NCBI GenBank assembly: GCA_036278875.1 | Contig: DASUKF010000016.1 | Span: forward strand, 1 to 53,683 | Length of the DNA stretch: 53,683 nt | Origin: JANWLD01 sp036278875 | GTDB lineage: Bacteria > Patescibacteriota > Saccharimonadia > Saccharimonadales > 2-12-FULL-41-12 | Reading direction: 5' to 3' | In this document: piece by piece, positions 8,076 to 16,082 of the stretch | Layout: every line of letters starts with the position of its first letter | How positions within the stretch are numbered: the first letter of the stretch is position 1 | Made by a program: the position numbers and the translations under genes | Notes under the pieces: model-generated | What the model saw: the letters and a program-made list of their open reading frames with translations, nothing else | Database searches by the model: none | What the model was told of the DNA's origin: nothing

Positions 8076-9224
8076 CTAATTATCCCAATAGGCGGGCGGT
8101 TTCCGCCTTGCGCTTTCGCCCATGTCAGCCCAAAACAGTTCCCTTGAACTTTTTGGCCTGCGTCTCAGTGAGACAGGTCTGGAGCTTGCTCCACCTTCTG
8201 TTTGTTCTGCTTCATGAAACATCCGGGGCCTTATATGGGATTCATATGCATCCGGCCTGTCTGCGACTATACTGCCCTGCATCGAAGCCGGCAGCATTTC
8301 CATATGGCGGTTTCTGACTTCGGCCGCGGCCTTTATGGCCAGCAGGACTTTTTCATACTTGGCCCTTGAATAAGGCTTGATTAGTTTGCCTATGTAATAC
8401 CTGAAAGCATCGGCAGGATGTACATCACCCTCCGGACTGTACAAGTTATTCCTAATGGCCCGATGCATGCCCGACACACCGTATAATTCCTGCGGCGCGT
8501 TCAACGTAGACAGATCGGCCAGTTTATGAATCTCCGCATCTGTCCGGCCCCAGAGCTTGTGGACAGCCCGGCCGTTATAATGCGCGTATACCGGAAAACC
8601 GAGAGAGCGGTGAACAGTTGACCACATCTGTCGCCTGTAAGACAGGGCAGAAGACAGTTCGTCCATACCTACTATGTACTGGTCCAAAGTATGTATAGCC
8701 GCGCGAATTGCGGTAAAGCCTTTGTCTTCTATGCTAAGTTCAAGCTGTTCTTCGGTTTCGGCGTTTTCTCTTTCCTGGTTCTGTGCCCGGTTCTGGGCTT
8801 TCATGGCCTTTGCCAAATCCCCTGGAGCGCGGGAAACCTTTCGAAAATCGACTTCATCGAACACAACAGCCATCCTGCCGGGATAATAAAATGTTTCCTC
8901 CGGCGCTTCTTCACTATATCCGGGTACTTTCATATCTCGGCCTACTACAATAAGCTGTTCGGGGTCGGATTCCGGTACCCGCCGCGGATCACCGGCCTTT
9001 AGCAGAAGACTGCCGAGTATCTCTTCCGGTTTTGCATGCTCTCTGTCCTCGTCGGTGCAATACTCAGGCTCGACTTCGCTCGCGACGATACCTACAAACC
9101 TTCTGAAATTTATTCTTCTATCCGGACTTATTTCAGCAAAAATCTGTGGTGTATGCGGGCCAAACTCCGGCGAACCGGGCAGGGTGCCCTGGGGTTGCAA
9201 AGCCGGTTGGTTCGGTTGCGGCAT
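8076..9224 (-). CDS. Hypothetical soluble protein
   Basis: Not recognised, 382 residues. The first 25 residues are Pro/Gln-rich and the last 45 are Ser/Arg-rich, so both ends are probably disordered. A charged segment with repeated Ala, Gln, Asn and Glu (about 145-170) looks coiled-coil. The central part from about 175 to 330 appears helical. There is no membrane segment. A good Shine-Dalgarno, AAGGAG, lies 10 bases before the ATG. TTGACA and TATAAT occur upstream but not at normal spacing. Confidence 0.6.
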   Translation of the reverse strand: MPQPNQPALQPQGTLPGSPEFGPHTPQIFAEISPDRRINFRRFVGIVASEVEPEYCTDEDREHAKPEEILGSLLLKAGDPRRVPESDPEQLIVVGRDMKVPGYSEEAPEETFYYPGRMAVVFDEVDFRKVSRAPGDLAKAMKAQNRAQNQERENAETEEQLELSIEDKGFTAIRAAIHTLDQYIVGMDELSSALSYRRQMWSTVHRSLGFPVYAHYNGRAVHKLWGRTDAEIHKLADLSTLNAPQELYGVSGMHRAIRNNLYSPEGDVHPADAFRYYIGKLIKPYSRAKYEKVLLAIKAAAEVRNRHMEMLPASMQGSIVADRPDAYESHIRPRMFHEAEQTEGGASSRPVSLRRRPKSSRELFWADMGESARRKPPAYWDN

Positions 9225-9288
9225 AGACCAAAAACTCCTTATGAATTCATAATATTATATTACATATGTCAAAATATTAGATATAAAA

Positions 9289-9316
9289 TAAGGCTCCTAT
9301 ATCTCAAGGAGCCTTA
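9289..9316 (-). terminator. Rho-independent terminator of the RRM gene
   Basis: A perfect 10-bp stem, TAAGGCTCCT pairing with AGGAGCCTTA around an 8-base loop. On the minus strand it is followed by a T-rich run (TTTTATAT). It lies 16 bases past the RRM stop codon. Confidence 0.85.
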
Positions 9317-9332
9317 ATGTGCAGCGGATTGC

Positions 9333-9614
9333 TTACCAGCTGCGATTGTTGTCGCGGTTCTCACGCGGCTGTTTTGGACGGGCCTGGTTGACGGTTATAC
9401 TTCGACCGCCGATTTCTTTGCCGTTCATCTCTGTTTCGGCTTTTTTGCCTTCTTCGTCATCTTCGAATTCAACGAATCCGAAGCCTTTGCTACGACCGCT
9501 ATCGCGATCAGTAATGACTTTGGCGCTGGCTACCGTACCGAACTCGGCAAAAACCTGCTCGAGTTCTTCTGATGTGGTTGCGAAAGGCAAGCCACCTACG
9601 AACAATTTGTACAT
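9333..9614 (-). CDS. RRM-domain RNA-binding protein
   Basis: A 93-residue single-RRM protein of the kind found in cyanobacteria and many CPR, which binds single-stranded RNA and is often cold-induced. RNP2 is KLFVGGLP at residues 3-10 and RNP1 is KGFGFVEF at 43-50, both with the aromatic contact residues intact. The last 12 residues are Arg/Asn-rich. It has its own terminator (9289-9316). AAGGA lies just before the ATG. The A+T-rich upstream region contains a small hairpin (TCCCT/AGGGA near 9690), so a structured leader is possible. Confidence 0.9.
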   Translation of the reverse strand: MYKLFVGGLPFATTSEELEQVFAEFGTVASAKVITDRDSGRSKGFGFVEFEDDEEGKKAETEMNGKEIGGRSITVNQARPKQPRENRDNNRSW

Positions 9615-9777
9615 CTTAGTTCCTTATATTAATTACAATCGACCGAAAATCTACTTATTTCCTGGACCCGCAGTATTTTCTTTGATTGTCCCTAAAACAG
9701 GGAACTAACGAAAAACTTTGTTTGATCTAGAACATTTTTGAGATCTTGCATGGTAATTAAATCACACAAATACACAT

Positions 9778-9806
9778 TTGACAAATGTATGACGCTTATG
9801 TATAAT
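9778..9806 (+). promoter_or_regulatory. Consensus sigma-70 promoter driving a 27-codon ORF
   Basis: TTGACA (9778-9783), exactly 17 bases, TATAAT (9801-9806): a full match to the housekeeping consensus. It is the best promoter in the window. Transcription should start near 9813 and run towards the small ORF at 9863. Confidence 0.85.
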
Positions 9807-9862
9807 GTTCCCTTGTACTATAAAAAACAAAAATACAATTTAATAAAAAAGGAGCAGGCCTG

Positions 9863-9946
9863 ATGCCAAGCTATGAATTAACGTCCACCAAGGACAAAAG
9901 AATATTAAAAGTCGACGCGATTTTACGCAGATTAGTTAAGATTTAG
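9863..9946 (+). CDS. 27-residue microprotein or leader peptide
   Basis: A short frame, MPSYELTSTKDKRILKVDAI and seven more residues, ending in TAG at 9944-9946. It has a consensus promoter 56 bases upstream and AAAAAGGAG ending 8 bases before the ATG, so it has every signal of a strongly expressed gene. The peptide is basic and could form an amphipathic helix in its second half. It ends 11 bases inside the 3' end of the convergent TRIC gene. It may be a true microprotein, a leader peptide, the N-terminus of a lost gene, or a marker of an antisense/ncRNA transcript. I do not recognise the sequence. Confidence 0.5.
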   Translation: MPSYELTSTKDKRILKVDAILRRLVKI

Positions 9947-10544
9947 GCAGGGACCAGTCGTATCTTATAGCCAGAATACGACCTACAAAGACTACACCGG
10001 AAGAAATGATAACTATGTAAGCTTCCGGAAGGTTAAAGTGGTACAAAACAACGTACACCAGGCCTCCAGCCAGAGCTAAAATTGCATAGAGTTCCTTTCG
10101 AAGTATTAAAGGAACTTCATCGGCCAACACATCTCTTATAACTCCTCCGAAAGCTGCCGTCATCATACCCATTAGAACGCTGGCCCAAGACCCCAAACCG
10201 TGCTGAAGCCCTATAGCAGTTCCTATGCTTAGGAATACGGCCAGTCCGAAAGCGTCGAAAAGCAAAAAACTATAGCTTCGTTTTCTTACGTATTCCTTAA
10301 AGTAAAAAACCAGCAGTGCACCGAGAAGACAAACAATTAAATAACTGATATTTTTCAGTATAAAAACAGGCTGGTCACCTATAAGGAATGAGCGCAGAGT
10401 ACCTCCGCCCGTAGCAGTCACGGTAGCTAAGACTATCACGCCGAAGATATCCATTTTCTTGCGTACGGCAACCAGTGCCCCGGAAATCGCGAAGGCAAAA
10501 GTGCCGAGCAGGTCCGAAATATGAAGCAAATCCTGAAAGTTCAT
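9936..10544 (-). CDS. TRIC-type/UPF0126 membrane channel protein
   Basis: A 202-residue protein with about seven hydrophobic helices. It shows the duplicated three-helix plan of UPF0126 (YadS/YicG), which is related to trimeric intracellular cation channels. The first repeat has FAFAISGALVAVRKKMDIFG and TATGGGTLRSFLIG; the second has LMGMMTAAFGGVIRDVLADE. The glycine-rich kinks in both repeats are the expected pore features. A cation-conducting role is inferred from the family. The ATG lies 14 bases after the end of tRNA-Met on the same strand with no Shine-Dalgarno, so it may share that transcript. Confidence 0.82.
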   Translation of the reverse strand: MNFQDLLHISDLLGTFAFAISGALVAVRKKMDIFGVIVLATVTATGGGTLRSFLIGDQPVFILKNISYLIVCLLGALLVFYFKEYVRKRSYSFLLFDAFGLAVFLSIGTAIGLQHGLGSWASVLMGMMTAAFGGVIRDVLADEVPLILRKELYAILALAGGLVYVVLYHFNLPEAYIVIISSGVVFVGRILAIRYDWSLPKS

Positions 10545-10558
10545 TTACATCTTTAGTT

Positions 10559-10635
10559 TGGTAGCAGGGGCGAGACTTGAACTCGCGACCTCAGGCTTAT
10601 GAGTCCTGCGCTCTAACCAGCTGAGCTACCCTGCC
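10559..10635 (-). tRNA. tRNA with CAT anticodon: elongator Met, or Ile2 needing lysidine
   Basis: A 77-base cloverleaf including an encoded CCA. The acceptor stem GGCAGGG pairs with CCCTGCT (one G-U), the D-stem is GCTC/GAGC, the anticodon loop is CTCATAA and the T-stem is GCGAG/CTCGC. The initiator signature (three G-C pairs below the anticodon loop and an unpaired first base) is missing. The anticodon stem top pair is A-G, a mismatch. Which of Met or Ile2 it carries cannot be settled here. TilS, which makes the Ile2 form, is encoded at 16083. Confidence 0.9.
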
Positions 10636-10745
10636 TTATGTAATGGAGACAAACCTACGTGGTTTTTCTCATCGCGCCGGGCGCGGAATGAATCCGACGC
10701 TCGGGCTGCTCTTTTCCCTTTATGAAAGTAGCAGAACAGGGGTAA

Positions 10746-10773
10746 ATTATAGCACAATAGTTTATTTGAACAA
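10746..10773 (-). promoter_or_regulatory. Promoter of the CAT-anticodon tRNA
   Basis: On the minus strand TTGTTC (10768-10773), a 16-base spacer and TATAAT (10746-10751). The -35 box lies in the 3' end of the NUDIX gene. The precursor would carry about 100 leader bases containing an imperfect CTGCT/AGCAG hairpin. Confidence 0.6.
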
Positions 10774-11184
10774 TTCGGGTTTGGCTTTTTTGAGCTGTTT
10801 GACAGGCAGGAATAGGGGCTGGGGCAGGTTTTTGAAGTCGAACCAACCGATATCTACGAATTTGTCCGGTTCGGTTATTTTCGGCTTGCCGCCAGCCCAA
10901 TCGCTGAACATAAATATGGTGATGCTATGGCTATTTTCGTCATGGAAAACGTTATTAACTGTCGTGTATAGTCTTATATTCTTAATCTTTACGTTTGTTT
11001 CTTCCATGACTTCACGGGCGGCGCACTCCGCGAAATCCTCGCCATATTCCAAAAATCCGCCAGGGACGGACCAGGTACCGTGACCGTGTTTGCCGACTCT
11101 TTTTCCGAGTAGGAACTTATCGTCTTTCCATACGAAGACGCCTACGCCCACGGAGGGGCGCTTCAGTTTCTGTTCGTCCACCAT
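10762..11184 (-). CDS. NUDIX hydrolase
   Basis: A 140-residue hydrolase of nucleoside diphosphates linked to another group, with a Mg-binding Nudix box at about residues 42-65: GGFLEYGEDFAECAAREVME followed by ET. The sequence GTWSVPGG just before it and the C-terminal WFDFKNLP are also typical. The ATG at 11184 is chosen because the upstream in-frame extension (to 11253) has no homology-like content and overlaps the previous gene much more. As annotated it overlaps the upstream small membrane gene by 22 bases. The substrate is not predictable. Confidence 0.85.
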   Translation of the reverse strand: MVDEQKLKRPSVGVGVFVWKDDKFLLGKRVGKHGHGTWSVPGGFLEYGEDFAECAAREVMEETNVKIKNIRLYTTVNNVFHDENSHSITIFMFSDWAGGKPKITEPDKFVDIGWFDFKNLPQPLFLPVKQLKKAKPELFK

Positions 11185-11417
11185 TGTTTCAGTTTCTGCA
11201 TGGTTACGGTCGAGATAAAGTAGCCGATAACCGGCACCAGGCCGTTTATCCAAGGACTTATGTGTACTACGAAACGCAGATAAACCCCGATGACCAGATA
11301 AATAAGCACTGTTATTGCTATTCGGCGCGTCCAGCTGAGTTCCCAGGCCTTGTCGGCCTCAACCTTTTTGTTGCGGGCTTCGATAGCCGCTATGCGTTCT
11401 TCCAAATTCTTAGCCAT
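11163..11417 (-). CDS. Small two-helix membrane protein
   Basis: 84 residues. A charged N-terminus (residues 1-30, predicted coiled coil, with ERIAAIEARNKKVEADK) is followed by two hydrophobic helices around 32-50 and 55-72 and a basic tail. The family is unknown to me. It starts one base after the end of the acetyl-CoA synthetase gene and overlaps the NUDIX start, so these genes form one minus-strand run with the phosphoketolase. Confidence 0.65.
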   Translation of the reverse strand: MAKNLEERIAAIEARNKKVEADKAWELSWTRRIAITVLIYLVIGVYLRFVVHISPWINGLVPVIGYFISTVTMQKLKQWWTNRN

Positions 11418-11418
11418 C

Positions 11419-13164
11419 TTAATAGTCTTCTAAGGTGGAAGTGTCGCCCACATCCTCGCCCAGTTCCTGGGATTTCAGGATTCGGCGCATTATCTTGCCG
11501 GAGCGGGTCTTTGGCAGCTTGTCGATGAATTCTATTTCGCGTGGGTAGGCGTGGCCGGCCAGGTGCTTCTTCACAAATGCCTGAATTTCATTCTTGAGCT
11601 CATCATGCTGCTTGATACCGGGTTTGGTTACTACGAAAGCTTTGATTATCTGGCCGCGGACCGGGTCGGGCTTGCCTATGACACCGGCTTCTACGACTGC
11701 GGGGTGCTCAACCAGCGCGCTCTCGACTTCGAACGGTCCGACGCGCTCGCCAGCAGTATTGATAACGTCATCGGCACGGCCGACGAACCAGAAATATCCG
11801 TCCTTGTCCTTTACGGCACGGTCGCCACTGATATACCACTGACCCTTGAAATATGAGTCGAACTTTTCTTTATTTCCCCAGATAGTTTTCATCAGGGAAG
11901 AAACGGTCGAGGCTTTTAGCACCAGGTCGCCTTCCTTGCCGTCAGCTACTTCTTTGCCGGCGTCATCTATGACAGCGGCTTCTATGCCGGGCAAAGGCCG
12001 GCCCATGGATCCCGGGCGTATATCCATGCAAGGATAGTTGGTGATGGTTATCGCACCCTGTTCGGTCTGCCACCAGGTATCATGAAATGCCAAACCGAAT
12101 GCATCCACACCCCACCAGATAGCCTCCGGATTAAGCGGTTCGCCGACACTGCAAAGATGCCGGAGTGCAGACATATCGTAATCTTTTGGTGAAACGGGAG
12201 CACCCATGAGCATGCGGATGGCTGTCGGGGCAGAGTACCAGATAGTTACTTTATTGTCCTGCAGGACTTTGTACCATGCTTCCGGGCTGAATCGGCCGTC
12301 AAATATGACCGAAGTACCCCCGAGCCCCCAGATGCCGAGTACTCCGTAAACCACTCCGGTAACCCAGCCGAGGTCGGCCGTACACCAGTAGACGTCATTG
12401 TCCTGAACATCCAGCGAATATTTGGTGCTTACCATAGCCTGAAGAACATCATAGTGGGCATGGACAACGCCTTTCGGCTTGCCGGTGGTGCCTGAAGTGT
12501 AGAGCATGTATGAGTAGTCGTCTTTACTCATATGAGCGGTTTCAAAATCCGAACTCGCGTTTTGCATCTCATTCTCATAAGAAATGATATGCTCGCCCTC
12601 CGGCAGGCTGCCGCCGCGTTCGATAATGATGACTTTTTCCAGCTTGGGCAATTTTTTCCTGATATTTTCTATGCGGGGATAGAGCTCCGGACTGGTTATG
12701 ACGACGCTTGCTTCACTGTCTTCCAGCCTGTCCATAAGGGCGATTTCCTGGAAGGCGGCGAACATAGTGCCGGCTATGGCACCCATCTTTAAGACGCCAA
12801 GGAAGGCTATATAGCGTTCAGGAATCGGCGGCAAAAAGACGAATACACGGTCGCCTTTTTTGATGCCTTTAGCGGTCAGGACGTTCGCGAACTTGTCCGT
12901 TTCAACTTTCATCTGAGCGAAAGTATAGGTTTCTTTGCTGCCGTCAGCTCCGTCATAAATCAATGCTGTCTTGTCTTTCTTGTCGCCTTCGGCGTGGCGA
13001 TCTATACAGTTGTAGGCGATGTTTAATGTGCCGTCATCAAAAAAATCCACCAGTTCTTTTTCTGCTTTTTCCCAGGTGAAATCTTTATAAACCTGATCGT
13101 AGTCGGCCATGTTAGGCGCGGTTTTAGGGTTGCTTTTGATAACTTTCGGATTATCTTCCGTCAT
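11419..13164 (-). CDS. acsA: Acetyl-CoA synthetase, AMP-forming
   Basis: A 581-residue enzyme joining acetate, ATP and CoA to acetyl-CoA via acetyl-AMP. The ATP-binding loop YTSGTTGKPKGVVH is at about 222-235. TWWQTEQG follows in the adenylation core. GDRAVKDKDGYFWFVGRADD marks the hinge, and PKTRSGKIMRR near the end holds the catalytic lysine that is the target of acetylation control in this family. It is short like Bacillus AcsA rather than the 650-residue Acs. It starts 3 bases after the phosphoketolase stop. The pair therefore links sugar-phosphate cleavage to acetyl-CoA, although acetyl-phosphate would first have to become acetate. Confidence 0.9.
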   Translation of the reverse strand: MTEDNPKVIKSNPKTAPNMADYDQVYKDFTWEKAEKELVDFFDDGTLNIAYNCIDRHAEGDKKDKTALIYDGADGSKETYTFAQMKVETDKFANVLTAKGIKKGDRVFVFLPPIPERYIAFLGVLKMGAIAGTMFAAFQEIALMDRLEDSEASVVITSPELYPRIENIRKKLPKLEKVIIIERGGSLPEGEHIISYENEMQNASSDFETAHMSKDDYSYMLYTSGTTGKPKGVVHAHYDVLQAMVSTKYSLDVQDNDVYWCTADLGWVTGVVYGVLGIWGLGGTSVIFDGRFSPEAWYKVLQDNKVTIWYSAPTAIRMLMGAPVSPKDYDMSALRHLCSVGEPLNPEAIWWGVDAFGLAFHDTWWQTEQGAITITNYPCMDIRPGSMGRPLPGIEAAVIDDAGKEVADGKEGDLVLKASTVSSLMKTIWGNKEKFDSYFKGQWYISGDRAVKDKDGYFWFVGRADDVINTAGERVGPFEVESALVEHPAVVEAGVIGKPDPVRGQIIKAFVVTKPGIKQHDELKNEIQAFVKKHLAGHAYPREIEFIDKLPKTRSGKIMRRILKSQELGEDVGDTSTLEDY

Positions 13165-13167
13165 AAA

Positions 13168-15951
13168 TTATGCTGTCCTTTCTTTTGCCCTTGCGGCTTT
13201 ATCAACATCCATGATGCATTGGTTGGTTACCATATGAAGGCCGTAATCTTCGGCGAAATCCTCGGCTTCGGGGCTGTTGGCACCCTCGGCCAGCCAGACG
13301 GTCCGGATATTGCCGCGCTCAACTATTTCTTTCATATGCGGGATGACATCCTCCGGGCTTCGGAAGATATCTACTATATCCAAATGGATTGAATCTGGTA
13401 TATCGAGCAGGGAATCATATGATTTTTCACCCAAAGTTTCCTTGATATTAGGATTGACCGGAATAATCCGATAACCCATGTCCTGGAAATATTTGGCAAC
13501 CTGATAACTGTGCCGGTCCGGCTTGTCGGAAAGTCCGATGAAGGCGATGGTGCGAGCTTCGCGCAGGCGTTCTATCTGCAATTTATCGGTGGAGTATGTA
13601 ACCACCGGCCGCTGCGCCGACCATTGCCAGTTTTCTATTTCTTCCGGGTCGGCTCCGTTCTTCTTGATATAAGCATAATGCTCGTCCAAAGCATCCGAAT
13701 ATTTTGCCTGAAGCCTGGCACTTTTATCCTCGTCTATGGCGCCCTGGGCAAAGCCCTTGCCTAAGATTTCCATAGCCAAATGGTATCTGTCCGTATGGTT
13801 TCTGACCTGCATATCGAACGGCGTAGTCGTGCCGCCTTCTTCTATATATCCATGTATGCTGAAGCGCTCCGGATTCTTGACCTTGAAAAGTATGCTTTGC
13901 ATGACTTCGGGATAGCCGTGGAAGTTAACGATTACCGGCTTGTCCAAGGTGAAATATTTTTCGGCGTTAGGAATCTGCGGCTTGTATTCTTCATTTGAAG
14001 CCGAAGCGGCTTGAAGCCTCAGGATATTTACGAAACGGATACGGATCTGCGGTGCATCTTTCTTTATAAGTTCAATGGCGGCCAGGGCTTCTTTGGTCAC
14101 GTAATCACCGATGCCGGCGATTACGACATGCGGGTTCTTATCGCTGGCGAAATCCCAGACAGACAAACCGTCTTCCAACGCCTTTTTGGAATCTTCGTAA
14201 GTAGTCCAGCGGGGCTCCGGTGATTTGCCGGCGGTGATTATATTCATCTGATTTTTGGAAGCCATGGTTTCTTCCATGACTGCCAGCATAGAGTTGTCAT
14301 CGACCGGAAAATAAGCCTTGATGAAGTCGTTGTGTTTTTCCAGCATGCCGGAAACGAAGCTCGGATTCTGATGGGAATAGCCGTTATGTTCCTGCCGCCA
14401 AGCCGTGGAAGTCAGCAGATAGTTTATAGAAGGGATATCCTGCCGCCAGGGCATCATCCGGACCCATTTGAGAAATTTCTGATACATATGCGCCATGCTG
14501 GAAAAAATCTGGGCGAATGCTTCGTAGGTAGTGAACACGGCATGCCGGCCGGTTAGCACGTAGCCTTGTGCCAAGCCGTGCATGGTGTGCTCAGAGAGCA
14601 TTTCCATTACCCGTCCATCACGTGTTATGTCCTTGTCGCCGGGGTCGTGAGGCCAGACGAAGCCTCGGGAAGTCACTTCAAAAACTTCGTCCAGGCGGTT
14701 GGAATAAGTTTCATCCGGGCTCATCAGCCTCAGGTTACTGGTCTTTTCGTTCATTGCGAAAAGTTCCTTCAGGTAACTACCGGCCATCCGCATGGTATTG
14801 GATTGTATCTCCCCGGGGGAAACGACTTTCTTTTCCAGTTTTTTAGCATCAGGCAGTTCGAGCGGTTTGTAGTGATGGCCGAACATTGACGGGTTGTCTC
14901 CCATCAAAAGATCGTCGTCCGGAACTACATCCAGAACATCTTTAGAAAAACCGTTCTTAGTATCAAAAAGCTCGTCGAACTTATATGACTCAAGCCATTT
15001 CTGCAGGTGGGCCAGTTCATTGTCGTCGCTCCTTACTGTCGGCATGACGACCTGGTGCGAACGGATGGTTCCTTCTATGGGTTCGCCGTCCAGTTCCTTT
15101 ATGGTAGTCCAGCCTTTGGGACTTTTCAGGATTATCATCGGGAAAATAGGTTTGAATTCATCCTTGGTGGTACGGGCGCGCGTCTGGATATCGCGTATTT
15201 TCCGGTAGCAGGCTTCCATAGTGTCGTACATCTTCTGGTCGATGTCTTCTCCTCCGACGATAAACGGCTCATAGCCGTAACCTCTGAAGAGCTCGGTCAA
15301 TTCTTCGTCGGACATACGTCCGAATACGGTCGGACCCGAAATCTTATAGCCATTGAGATGAAGTATGGGAAGCACGGCTCCGGAATTTGCCGGGTCTATC
15401 AGCTTGTTGGCGTGCCACGCCGTAGCGATTGCACCTGTTTCGGCTTCACCGTCGCCGATGAGGCAGACTGCCAAAAGATTCGGATTGTCCAGAACGGCTC
15501 CGTAAGCCGAAGCCAGCGAGTAGCCAAGCTCGCCGCCTTCCAGGATGAGTCCGGGAGTCTCCGGACTGCAGTGGCTGGAAAAGCCGTACGGCCAGGCGAA
15601 CATCTTGGATACATAGCCTATGCCTTGTTCGTTCCTTGTGGCTTGTCCATAATATTTCTCTAAAGTCCCTTCGATGAAGAGGTTGGCCTGCAAACCCGGC
15701 ATGCCATGGCCGGGGCCAAGTACGAACACCGCGGATTGTTCGTGTTTCTTAACCATATGGTTAGCATGTCCATAGACGAAATTTATACCCGGACAGGTGC
15801 CCCAGTGTCCGAAAAGCTTCGGCTTTATATCACTCGAACGAAGCGGACGCTCCAGCAGGAAATTATCCTGCAGATAAATCTGCGTTACGGACAGATAATT
15901 GGCCGCACGGATATACTTCTTAATCTTCTCTATATCGTTGGTTGAACTCAT
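13168..15951 (-). CDS. Phosphoketolase fused to a C-terminal CoA-binding domain
   Basis: A 927-residue protein. Residues 1 to about 785 are a ThDP-dependent phosphoketolase (XFP), which splits xylulose-5-phosphate and/or fructose-6-phosphate into acetyl-phosphate and an aldose phosphate. GHWGTCPGINFVYGHANH is at 48-65, LGPGHGMPGL at 78-87, and the ThDP motif runs from GDGEAETG (166-173) to LNGYKISGPT. Normal family members end near 790-820. Here about 135 more residues follow: TIAFIGLSDKPDRHSYQVAK, GYRIIPVNP, DIVDIFRSPEDV, VWLAEG and TNQCIMD. This is the CoA_binding_2 (YccU-like) Rossmann domain. No stop or frameshift separates them. A T-rich minus-strand promoter region with TATAAT precedes the ATG, which has AGGA nearby. 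Confidence 0.92.
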   Translation of the reverse strand: MSSTNDIEKIKKYIRAANYLSVTQIYLQDNFLLERPLRSSDIKPKLFGHWGTCPGINFVYGHANHMVKKHEQSAVFVLGPGHGMPGLQANLFIEGTLEKYYGQATRNEQGIGYVSKMFAWPYGFSSHCSPETPGLILEGGELGYSLASAYGAVLDNPNLLAVCLIGDGEAETGAIATAWHANKLIDPANSGAVLPILHLNGYKISGPTVFGRMSDEELTELFRGYGYEPFIVGGEDIDQKMYDTMEACYRKIRDIQTRARTTKDEFKPIFPMIILKSPKGWTTIKELDGEPIEGTIRSHQVVMPTVRSDDNELAHLQKWLESYKFDELFDTKNGFSKDVLDVVPDDDLLMGDNPSMFGHHYKPLELPDAKKLEKKVVSPGEIQSNTMRMAGSYLKELFAMNEKTSNLRLMSPDETYSNRLDEVFEVTSRGFVWPHDPGDKDITRDGRVMEMLSEHTMHGLAQGYVLTGRHAVFTTYEAFAQIFSSMAHMYQKFLKWVRMMPWRQDIPSINYLLTSTAWRQEHNGYSHQNPSFVSGMLEKHNDFIKAYFPVDDNSMLAVMEETMASKNQMNIITAGKSPEPRWTTYEDSKKALEDGLSVWDFASDKNPHVVIAGIGDYVTKEALAAIELIKKDAPQIRIRFVNILRLQAASASNEEYKPQIPNAEKYFTLDKPVIVNFHGYPEVMQSILFKVKNPERFSIHGYIEEGGTTTPFDMQVRNHTDRYHLAMEILGKGFAQGAIDEDKSARLQAKYSDALDEHYAYIKKNGADPEEIENWQWSAQRPVVTYSTDKLQIERLREARTIAFIGLSDKPDRHSYQVAKYFQDMGYRIIPVNPNIKETLGEKSYDSLLDIPDSIHLDIVDIFRSPEDVIPHMKEIVERGNIRTVWLAEGANSPEAEDFAEDYGLHMVTNQCIMDVDKAARAKERTA

Positions 15952-16082
15952 AATTTCCTAGTATTAAACATTATAGATTATATAAGCAGTATGCCTACCC
16001 CTTGACATTCACTTTATATGATATTGAAACGAATCATTTATATATCACCAGCTGAATATTTCCTACTTGATATGATTAGAGA

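Noticed and set aside
9225..9290. TTGACA and TATAAT upstream of the minus-strand gene at 8076 as a promoter
   Set aside because: Both hexamers occur but the spacing between them is only about 7 bases, not workable as one promoter.
10643..11083. 146-codon plus-strand frame over the NUDIX gene
   Set aside because: It is a shadow; the minus strand has a full Nudix box and a sensible start.
14007..15663. Several plus-strand frames of 70-218 codons across the phosphoketolase gene
   Set aside because: They mirror codon bias of the real minus-strand enzyme, have no ribosome sites and no family resemblance.
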